A stretch of 64,000 nt of DNA from Branchiostoma belcheri (taxonomy: Eukaryota; Chordata; Leptocardii; Amphioxiformes; Branchiostomatidae), in NCBI RefSeq assembly GCF_001625305.1, contig NW_017803702.1, positions 178,244 to 242,243 of the forward strand, read 5' to 3'. Position numbers and translations under genes: made by a program. Under the pieces are notes generated by a model. It did no database searches. It was given only the letters and a program-made list of their open reading frames with translations, and was not told the origin of the DNA. Shown here piece after piece: positions 54,804 to 64,000 of this stretch; the stretch's first letter is position 1, and every line of letters starts with the position of its first letter.

Positions 54804-56146
54804 TAGTCTCCACCAGCCTTATTTTGCGGGGTGAATGAATCGTAGAAATCGGCTTAAAAATGGTATTAATTGGCCAGAGAAGGTAGCCGGCAAGAGAAGC
54901 TCCATTTTCCTGCCAAGAAATCTGTGATATGTCGCTATCCTCTTTGAAGTCCACAAATGGGCTTTAAATAGGTGCGAAGTATCCCAGTAAGCCGTTTATT
55001 GCTTTGCCTGTCAAGTGTGACGGAACTGGCCTCTCAAATCAACGGTCTGACTTCCCGTGCCCATGGTTTGTCAAAACGCAACTATATTCCCCGTGGTATT
55101 GGTAAATTGTAAAATAAACGGTAGTGTTACATGATAATGAGCTATATTGTCTATATTACCGATAAAATCAGAAGCATTCTGAAGAAAAGCCTTGTAAACA
55201 AATGTCTTCTGTGTGGACTTCTTTTACACGGGCAGTATACATACATATCAACGCCATTTTGGGACATGGAAGAGTCCATTCTGCGTGTGGGAAAAAGTGT
55301 CTGAAATATTTTAAATCTATATCGAATTATAGCAGAGATCGCAAAGTAATGATTTGTCATAGTTATACTGTGATACTAAGAGGTTGCACTTCAAGTCGTT
55401 ATTAGTCGTTGAAAGGTAGATATACAACAATATTTTAGACATAGTGTAACGTTACCCTTGAAATGAACTCTTCGGTAGCGAGCGGTCTGAAAAAAAAAAC
55501 TCAAACTTCAACAAGATCCACCTCATGGGATTAGATTTTAACGGCACAACTGTGAAGAACAATAAAGCAAGTATCTACGCAACAGTTTGATTGGCGTTAA
55601 AATGGACAGTGGAACTCAGGGATTACAGCAATTTGCAGGTTTCTTCACGCTAGTCTATCAGATTGTGACGACGTGCACGAGTGGGGAGGGGTCGTCGGTA
55701 TTTTTGTCTCTTTTTCTCTTGGTTTATGTAGCAGAATTTGGGTTGTTTCTGCTAGAATTTTACGTCTTATTAATAAAGCATATCAGAAACTATGTGCTGA
55801 TATTAGTTATGTTGTTTAATCCCGAGTAATGAGCTGATACTGAGCAAACCTGCTCACGACGGCCTGGATGTCACATTGTGTTTACAGATCCACCGGGAGA
55901 CCCCACAGCGTTTGGTTGCGTGCGGGCCTGCACGTCGGGTTGTTTATGGCCTAAATGATCTGAGGTGCTAAGCTACTGTCTTTGTTCGGTATACGTAGAT
56001 GAGGAAATTACTTTTATGCCTTTTCATCGTAGCGACATATCACAGACTTCTTGGCGGGGAGCAGGAGCTCCTCTTGCCGGCTACCTTCTCTGGCCAAGTA
56101 ATACCCTTTTAGGCCGATTTCTACTATTCACCCCGCAAAAGAAGTC
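54804..56146. mobile_element. Putative element with about 120-bp inverted termini
   Basis: Left (54804-54950) and right (about 56030-56146) ends are inverted copies: CACCCCGCAAAA, GGCCGATTTCTAC, CCGGCTACCTTCTCTGGCCA and GCGACATATCACAGA. A third, solitary copy lies at 35455. The interior has an exon-like stretch (55888-55958 after TTTACAG; PPGDPTAFGCVRACTSGCLW then TGA) and a hydrophobic frame (55587-55829) without recognised function. Its left end is where the P450 breaks. Confidence 0.5.
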
Positions 56147-56429
56147 TGGGAACGGTGGGACAGGGCGGGCAGACTCTCCCCAACAACAGCATCAAGCTCC
56201 TGTTGCACCTGATAAAGTTACATTGTGTTGAAGTCACCCTTAAAGACATATGAAGCAATTTCAGCGTGGCAGAACATAAAAAATATAAAACAAAAAAAAT
56301 TAAAGAATTTAAAAGATGTAGTTGTAGACATCATCCCTCCGTTAAATCGTTAAAGGATTTGTTATCTTTTGGTGCTACCCTAAACTCACACCTACAGACC
56401 ATCAAGCGCCAACGATATATATATTTTTA

Positions 56430-57420
56430 TGGGTTCACCACACCACGAAGTGGTGGTGAACCCATATTGCTTTTTCTGATGTTTCTTCTCCTCCTCCTTC
56501 TCCTCCTCCTCCTGCCATATCTTTAAATGGATTCAGCTTCTTCATTTTAGGGCCTAAGGTCCTGAAATTTGGTATGGAGGTACAGTGGGCAAATACCCCT
56601 AGGCGTTTTTTAAATTTTTGTGATACAAGCTTTTACAATCGTTTTATTTGCTTTTTTAGCGGTCCCCATAGGAAAGTACTGTGCGGGGGCGTACGCGCGT
56701 GACGTAATAAGAAAGAAATTCGGCGGCATGCCCATATATGGGCATGCAAGCATGAACCTGACGCAGCCTAATCTTTTCTTCTTGCTGATTGGCTGTTGGA
56801 TTTGATTGGATTAACTCAATTAACACCTGTTCAAAGCCATTCCATTTTGACAGTATGAACTCAAGTGTTTTGGTAGGTACAGCACAGGCCACGAAATACG
56901 CATCAATTTTCGAGGGACGTTCTGCGGGAGAGTGCAGGACGCTGTGCGGGACTTCCCTCGGGAGAGTGCGGGACGTCCTCCGGAGAGTGCGATACGTTCT
57001 GCGGGAGAGTGCGGTACGTCCAGCGGGAGAGTGTGGTACGTTCTGCGGGAGCCAGACATTTTGCTCTTCTCTGTTGGAACAACGCAAGTTGGAGGTCAAT
57101 GACCTGCGCCCGGCGTGTAAACAAGATTGGACAGGGAGCGGCTGTAATATCAAAGGAGCCGGCGGCTTCTGCTAGCCGGGTTGATAGTTAAGTAACATCA
57201 AGGTGGTTCAAAAGCAAACCTGATAAAGAAGGAAACCCCGTAGTTAATAGTTGAAAGTCTTGGTGGCTTGAGGCGATCGATACCGCCATGCTGTTTACTT
57301 TTTATGACATACAATGCAGTGAGTGATGTGTATCGCACCGAGTTAGCTCGGTTGGAAACGCGCAAGGCGGCAATCCCAGGCATTGCAAGTTCGAACCCCG
57401 GTGCATCGGACATAAATATT
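56430..57420 (-). mobile_element. Hairpin-ended element, family R2, copy b
   Basis: Starts with the ATGGGTTCACCAC hairpin (56430-56466), the purine/pyrimidine tract (CTCCTCCTTCTCCTCC) and the CGGGAGAGTGCGG minisatellite (56930-57050). The far end has a tRNA-like piece with A box TAGCTCGGTTGG and B box AGTTCGAACCC (57345-57400). Reverse-complement relative of 17882-18855. Confidence 0.75.
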
Positions 57421-57939
57421 TTTAGCAATTTAACATTTTTAACAATTTTATAATTTTTAACAATTTTATCAGTTTTAACGATTTTAACAATTCTGCATTT
57501 TAACAATTACAACATTTTTTTTTATTTTCGTTGTTTTGCTTTTAACATTCAAAAACTGATTGTTCTTACTCAAGAATGTCAATAACTTAGAATGTTAGTC
57601 TTTTGTATTTTTCCAACATACAAACTAAAATCACTTTGATGTTGTCACAAAAGTATTGAGCTGACAAGAGAGAAGGAGTACGGTACTCTGCCAGTGTGAA
57701 GAATCTACAGAGGTATTACCAGTCACTAGTAGCAAGAGATAGACCACATTGAATGATGACGATGAGGACGAATCATATGAAGTACTATCATAGCTAGTAC
57801 AGAAATTCTACTGCTTTACTTTACTTTCTTTCACTCTGTACATGCAATTAGCTCACTGGCATGATTTTAAAAATAAAGGTTATGATAATCATATTATATG
57901 TATAGCTTATTCAATGTATGGCTTCATAGTTTATGTGAT
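57421..57939. other. Gene-free stretch
   Basis: Reiterated TTTTAACAATTTTA-type sequence (57420-57520), possibly a SINE tail, and nothing else. Confidence 0.5.
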
Positions 57940-58285
57940 TGTTAATAACACCTGCACAGAGCATTTCCATACTGACAGTATGTCTTTATTCAAGTGTTTT
58001 GGTAGGTATTTCAAGCTTTTCTGCTCCAGCATTGGAATGCGGGGCATGAACGTTTTTTTTTATTTTGAAAATCAACAGTTTGCATTATGCAATTAAAAAT
58101 CCTAACCAATAAAGTAGGGAATAGCTATCCAACTGTTGTTTTAGTTGTATGTTACTTCATATTATAGTTATATCAATGTAAATCATTGTTTTCCCTTGTG
58201 TTTCTCATTCTTTCCCTGCCATGTCGTAAAATGTGGTGAACCCATCGCTGTATTTGCTCCAAAGCAAATATTGGCCTTTCTAGTT
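57940..58285 (-). mobile_element. Hairpin-ended element R1, copy c (truncated)
   Basis: Matches the left half of R1: AACACCTGCACAGAGCATTT to CAAATATTGGCCTTTCTAGT. The hairpin half is missing. It shows the uninterrupted site used by the hAT-like insertion in copy b. Confidence 0.8.
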
Positions 58286-58379
58286 TTTATTATTATTGCA
58301 GTACCAAGTTCCATAACCATGGTCTGGAGGCAAACAGCTCAGACCTGTCCACGAGCGCGTCCTGCTACCTCCTAACTTT

Positions 58380-60690
58380 CACATATTCGGCAATTAAAAC
58401 TTAGATCTGAATGTTTCCCTCATTATCATCAAGTAAACTTGGTATGATTCCGCCATCAGAAGGACATTGTGTGTCTTAAGTAATAATAAGTAATAGAACT
58501 CTGCATGTTTTGTTGGCGCACTTCTACTTCTGTGACAGAGCCACCATTTTTTAAGACTTGCTCAAGATGTTGTCTCCCAAACTTCACTCAATTTAAGTGT
58601 TGCCAACTTGTTTTTAACCCTAAACAGAACACCTGGGGTCCGCGCGGACCCCAGCACTATATATTCTGTAATATTTTTGTTTGTTTCTAAAGATTTTTTT
58701 CTGAAATTTTAGGTAATTGTCACCAACAAAGTTGTCTCTCAATACAGTGCAGAAAACTCCGTTTCTACCATTTATAAAAAAAAAATTATATCTGATTTTC
58801 TTTTGGGGTCCGCGCGGACCCCAGCCGGCTTTCGATCATAATGGATACACTGGCGTTCTTATACATTACCTTATTTCCGTTTGTATATGTTTTTATGCAC
58901 TCATCGTATGTCTACCAAGTTTCCAGAGAATGGTGTAGTAATAGAATTTAGTTTTAATAACTTTGGTGTAATTATGACGTCATAATGGTGTCATATGACG
59001 TCAGAGCTAATAATATAGTCCGCCATATTGGATTTTGACCAATGACGTCATCAAATTAGCAGATTCTATGCATATTAAATGATTTAACTTATATCTAATC
59101 ATGTAAGATGTTATTAATGTTGGAAAAGAAGTGTAATTTAATATAAAACTCAGAAAATTTTTATGTTTAAACCAAAATTACTTCTATTTAAAAAAAAACT
59201 GCCTGCTAGAAACCAGTTGCCATGGCAACATAAAAAAACATCAACTTATTAGTATTAAACTAATATGAACTTTTTTCCAGAGACATTTTAGGAAAGGTCT
59301 CCAAATTTGATACTTCTAGCGCAAGCCGTTTAGCCGCTATCTGAGATCAAAGTTGAGCCTCAAAAGCCCCTTCAGTCTGAAATGGGTTTAAAAATCGGGT
59401 ATTTCTTCTTGTCTTCTTTTCTTCACCAAAAAATAGAAAAAGTTAAAAATGTATGATTTTTGTATGTAATGTGGACACAGAGGTTCCCACGTCAGTTTGC
59501 AAAACAATTGAGCTGGTAGCATGTTGATAATTTCTAAAAATTAGCAAAAAACTGTTCTGGGGTCCGCGCGGACCCCAGGTGTACAGATTAATCAGTCCGG
59601 GAAGGTGTACTGTTGAGGGTTAAGTAAATTTGATATAATTCTGCCATCAGAAGGACAATGTATGCTGTACATTGTATCGTAATAACAATAGTAATAAAAT
59701 TGATCAAAGGAATACAAAAATGAATGTTATACTGGCACAGCGTCTACTTCTTACAGAATCACCATTCTTAAAACTATCCCACACATATTCTGGAAAACTC
59801 ACATATGAATGTTGTCGTAATTTCACCAAGGAAACTTGACATGGTTCTGACACCAGAAGGACATTGTGTGCCTGTACATTATATCGTGATAAGTAACACT
59901 AGTAATAAAAGCATCAAAGGCATTATTATATTAATGTTCAATTGACACAGCGTCTACTTCTACCAAAGAATTATTAATCTTTCCTCCAAATATTCAGGAA
60001 AAGGTATATATGAATGTTGTCGTTTTTCCATGAATTAAATTTTTTGCCATTAGAAATACATTGTTTGCCTTGACAAAATAATTAATAAGTAATAACAAGT
60101 AATTAAGCTATGCGCGTTATTTTGGCACAGCGTTTACTTCTGTGAGAGAACCACTATTCCTAAACTTGCTATCCTCCATATATTCAGGCAAACTTACATC
60201 TGAATGTTTCCTTTTTTTCAATCAAGTAGACTTGATATGATTCTGTCATCGGAAAGATGGCAGAATGGCAGAATTGTGACATTGTGTGTCTTGTGTAAAT
60301 TAGTAATAAGTAATCAAATCTGACATGTTCTATTGGCACAGCGTCTACTATGACAGAACCAAAATTTCTTTGTTCCAGTTGTTCTCTCCCACACTTCACT
60401 AAATTCGACTGTTGCTGAATTTGTTACCAAGTAAACAAGGTATGATTCTGCCACCAAAAGGACATTGTGTGCCTTTCCATTTTATTTTAAAAAGTAAAAA
60501 TAATAATAAAAGTAATAAAAGCAATAAAATATATGGATATTCTACAGGCACAGCTTCTACTTCTATCACATAATCACCATTCCTAAACTTGCTACCTTCC
60601 AAATATTCAGGAAAACTTGCATCTGAATGTTTCCCTTATTGTCATCAAGTAAATTGACATAATTCTGCCGTCAGAAGGACATTTTGTGCC
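58380..60690. repeat. Tandem array, about 205-bp unit, roughly six copies
   Basis: Units contain GGCACAGCGTCTACTTCT (near 59738, 59946, 60125, 60336, 60548; a variant near 58513), an AACTTGC..ATATTCAGGAAAACTT segment and ATTCTGCCATCAGAAGGACA. The first unit is split by a piggyBac-type MITE. The array lies on the 3' side of the third lectin gene. Confidence 0.8.
58618..59619 (-). mobile_element. Non-autonomous piggyBac-type MITE, copy 3
   Basis: TTAA at 58614-58617 and 59620-59623 flanks CCCTAAACAGAACACC and GGTGTACTGTTGAGGG. Three GGGGTCCGCGCGGACCCC palindromes lie at about 58636, 58806 and 59559. It inserted in a unit of the 205-bp array. Confidence 0.88.
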
Positions 60691-60937
60691 TTGACTAAAT
60701 GAGTGGACAAATGTCAATGAGTACTTATGGAAACAAGCGTGACTAGTGACTACCATTAAACAGAACTGATTCATTCCATTCAGTATTTCTACTGTACAGA
60801 TTCAACCTTTGAAAAAAAATGTTGATCTAAAGCAATGCTATAATTTTTTTTTGTTTTGCTTCAAGTTGCACTACTTAGGCTGACTGCGGATGGTCGGAGA
60901 GCAGCTGTACAGTAGTGGTGAGACTCCCGCCTGTCGT

Positions 60938-61897
60938 CTATGGACAGCCTAAAAAAGTTATAATTATGAGAGATGAGCTGTAGAATGATTTAGTTAGGAT
61001 GGTTTGTGATGAAAGCAATGGTGGTTTGCCGCTCCTACTGGGTACGTAAACTATGCCATGTGATTACTGTATGGAAAAGTTTTAGGAAATAATACGAATT
61101 CAATAAATACTTGAGCAGCCTGACATATGAATCGAAAAAAATAGTTTAATCAGAAAATAAAATGATAGAAAACATGTTTTTTATCAAGAACAGGCTAAAT
61201 ATGGATCATTTTGAAAATGCATGCAACATATCCAGTTAAACAAAAGGCGAAATACGCTTCCCCAAACCCCCAACATATATACCGGTGCCCCGCATTAACG
61301 TTTTGTTTTTTAAACTAATGATAGTGTCAAATACTAGAAAGAAGGTTTTCAGGAAATAATGCGGATATGATAAGTACCTGGAACAGCCTGGCATACGAAG
61401 TTATGCTGATAGTGGCAGGGTGCGTCGATCCATTTGTCTCTCCGGTAATTTTTTCTGGAGTAAGCGACGCAATCTTCGTCGGCCCCATATTTTTCCGGTT
61501 CTCCCTGACCCCAGGAGTTGTACGGCCCAAGTGCAGAACCGTCCACCCACTCAAACTTCCCCTCTTCGGTCTGATCGTGAAGACCAATCCAGTAGGCAAA
61601 ACGGACGTTCACGGACATGTACAGGGAGAACAGGAAGGCGTTGGTGTCAGCGTCTCGGGGCATGGCGAGAGTGCCGCCGTCTGCACGACAGGTCGCGCCC
61701 GCTTCGCTGAAGGACTTGCGTGCGTCAAATGCCTTGTAGCAGATTCCACGCCAGATTGTGTAACCTTCAGGACAAGATGCTAAAAAACAAGTTTTTTTTT
61801 TTTAAATTACCTATGGATCGGATATGTTAACAATCATGATATACATGCAATAAATCTACCCTACTAAAACCGCCACCCCCTCCACCCAAACCCCCCC

Positions 61898-61940
<43 letters not shown>

Positions 61941-63614
61941 ACACGCTAACATATACTGTAAGTACCGAGGGAGCTGCATTACCTCTTTTTAAACAACTGA
62001 AGTTTTCAAATAGATCAACATCAAAGGAAAACATAACAGATTAAAAACCCAATTAATAATTACGTAAAGTCTTCTCAATCACGTGCAGACGCTGATCCAA
62101 GGTGGCGATTCGGCTTCGCTCGTTGTCCAGATCGCGTTTTAAGTCGTCAACAGCAGTGGGTATGCCGTCTTGTTCGCGCTTTAAGGCGTTTACAGCGGCG
62201 GACAGTTGACGCATGTCGTCTTGGTAGCCCTTTAAGGCGTCTTGGCCGCGCTTCAAGGCGTCAACAGTGGCGGACAGATGGCGTATGTCGTCCTGGTCGC
62301 GCTTCACAGTAGTCGACAGTTGAGATATTTCCTATTAAGGTATTTACCCACGTCAGAATACGTAAGAATTAAACTGAGAAAAAACTACTGAAAATTTTTT
62401 TCTTGTAGCCTGCTAAAAACAAAATGGGATTCAGAGAAACAGCTTTATGGTACAAGACCAATACCTGTTTGTTGCTAAATGTCAGAGGGGCGAGTCCCAC
62501 TGCGATTAGGCTCAGCAGCACGGCGATGCCAGCGGCCAGACAGCTGCGGTGGGCGCGGAGGAAGCTACAGACACCACGGCGGCCGCTCGTTCCACCCGGA
62601 TGCGCGCCATCTGGTAGGAAAAACATACTTTACTCAGTTTATTGTTCACGTCAACATTTACGCATAGTGAGGCTCAGTTTAAACACAGTAGTTGTGCTGT
62701 TATACATGTCACGGGTATGAAATACCCATTATGAAGATAAGTTCCATGGAACTTGAGTTTGACATTATCTTGTATGTTTTTATATTTTTGCTGTTTTTAA
62801 TAGAAAATACCCATAATTTACCACTTAAATTTAGCATTATCGTAAAAAAATTGCATTAAAATCCTAATTTGCATAATTGTTGCATTTAAATGTTCCACAT
62901 GGCAACATTACATATACAATAAGTACTGAAGTCCCATTATGAAAAGAGATTAAATTGTATTATCACTTATGCAAATTATAGATTTTTTACCTGGTTTGGA
63001 GGGGTCCGTGGTGTCAGGTGTGTTTCCATCGTCGTTCGCACGTGCCTGGTGATCAGTCTGGGGCTGGTCCATGGGCGGGTCGTCTGGACGATACAAACAG
63101 ATGTAATATAGTCATTTGTGAACAATATTTGACCTTTAACATACGAAAAAAAAACGATTTACCCGAATAACAAAAAAAAGTGATAGTGGGAAATATTTAC
63201 CTATATTTTGGCATTGTTTTTGTTAATCGAAATGCACGGCCGGTCCCCGGTTTGGAAATGTGACTTGAGCATTAGAAGGTAAAGAAATAGTTCCTCGGAC
63301 CTGCATGTTTACAACTCCTGTACCCTAAAATTAATGCTTTTGGTACATTACGAAACTGTGGAGTACTTTTGATAAACTATGTTATAAGGTATTTGTTTAA
63401 CAAGGTTCAAATAAAAGCCTACAAAAGTAAGTGAATACTATCACAGACCAATCAAGGTAAATACTTAAACCACCAGCTTTAGGTTACAATCATAAAGCAA
63501 TAAGAAAGGATGAAAAAATTGAAAACGTTTTACCTGACATGGAGGCGTGCGTAGTGTCGGATGTGTTTTTGTCGTCGTTCGCACGTGCCTGGGGTTGGTC
63601 CATGGGTTGGTCGT
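60938..63614 (-). CDS. Type II membrane C-type lectin with coiled-coil stalk, 5' incomplete
   Basis: Six exons chain in frame: 63534-63614, 62991-63083, 62465-62610, 62064-62331, 61378-61779 and an 11-nt exon 60938-60948 (GC TGT CCA TAG). The first two are tandem duplicates of a hydrophilic cytoplasmic segment (DD.PMDQPQ, ARANDD). The third has the transmembrane helix (CLAAGIAVLLSLIAVGLAPL). The fourth encodes about 89 residues of repeated LSATVDALKRGQD and LSAAVNALKREQD units, a coiled coil in place of collagen. The fifth is a six-cysteine CTLD with YWIGLHD, FEWVDGS and GEPEKYGADEDC. Where canonical sugar-binding CTLDs have EPN/QPD and WND, this one has EPE and WID, so calcium-dependent sugar binding may be altered or lost. 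The donor of the coil exon is the weak GTAATT, and reading past it gives a stop 6 nt on. The start codon lies beyond 63614 or outside the window. Confidence 0.85.
61895..61945. repeat. (AC)n microsatellite
   Basis: About 20 AC units in the intron between CTLD and coil exons. Confidence 0.95.
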
Positions 63615-63744
63615 CTGGAAAAAAAATAATGTCGGAAGGAGTCGTCCGAAAATTTGGGTAAGTCCCAGATTACTCAGTGTTGGCCTGAACGTTTATCCCT
63701 TTTGTCATAATAAAGTATACCAACGCAGATGAACTTCAATGCTA

Positions 63745-64000
63745 AACTAGAAAGGCCAATATTTGCTTTGGAGCAAATACAGCGATGGGTTCACCACATT
63801 TTACCACATGGCAGGGAAAGAATGAGAAACACAAGGGAAAACAATGATTTAGTAAATTACATTGATATAACTATAATATGAAGTAACATACAACTAAAAC
63901 AACAGTTGGATAGCTATTCCCTACTTTATTGGTTAGGATTTTTAATTGCATAATGCAAACTGTTGATTTTCAAAATAAAATAAAAAACGTTCATGCCCCG
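63745..64000 (+). mobile_element. Hairpin-ended element R1, copy d, running off the window
   Basis: AAAGGCCAATATTTGCTTTG through GCATAATGCAAACTGTTG, matching copy a in the same orientation up to the last base of the window. Confidence 0.85.

Noticed and set aside
55587-55829. Hydrophobic 80-codon frame that could be a small membrane protein
   Set aside because: No splice-bounded structure, no homology recognised, and it lies within a putative element.
57335-57420. Possible tRNA gene
   Set aside because: A and B box are present but anticodon and T stems do not pair; it is a SINE-type head within a repeated element.

Overview
The window looks like nuclear DNA of a cephalochordate (amphioxus, Branchiostoma-like). 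Evidence: small coding exons with GT..AG introns, mostly in phase 1; exon-shuffled modules typical of amphioxus immune-type genes (C-type lectin domains on collagen or coiled-coil stalks, a sushi/CCP module, a P2X7-C-terminal-type domain, a CYP2-like P450); and very dense MITEs, tRNA-derived SINEs, LINE tails and minisatellites. The organism is inferred from gene content; no species marker was available. Three N runs (17862-17881, 32191-32870, 43674-43693) mark assembly gaps, two of them exactly 20 N and so probably unsized.

Layout. 1-4.2 kb: a truncated transposon-type gene on + converges on an intact three-exon P2RX7_C-domain gene on -. 4.2-12.6 kb: almost gene-free, with a piggyBac-type MITE and a foldback element. 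12.8-13.3 kb: signal-peptide exon plus one sushi exon on -. 13.3-21.7 kb: repeats, including a direct duplication of about 0.8 kb and a hairpin-ended element. 21.7-35.1 kb: the core of the window, two divergently arranged copies of one type II membrane lectin gene (cytoplasmic NPxY tail, TM, coil, collagen, CTLD). The left copy (-) is readable end to end; the right copy (+) is decayed. 35-43.4 kb: MITEs, SINEs and LINE 3' ends. 43.5-46.5 kb: a small secreted-peptide gene with a CX3C..CX3C cysteine pattern. 46.5-54.3 kb: repeats and one orphan terminal exon. 54.3-54.8 kb: the last two exons of a P450. 54.8-60.7 kb: repeats. 60.9-63.6 kb: a third lectin gene (-) with a coiled-coil stalk instead of collagen.

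The lectin genes share one architecture: short cytoplasmic exons, a TM exon, a stalk exon, one exon holding the whole CTLD and an 11-nt terminal micro-exon, joined almost everywhere in phase 1. This suggests surface pattern-recognition receptors that vary the stalk while keeping the lectin head. Exon boundaries were read by eye from splice consensus and phase; the coding sums close in frame for the two intact lectins and the P2RX7_C gene. No transcript evidence was available.
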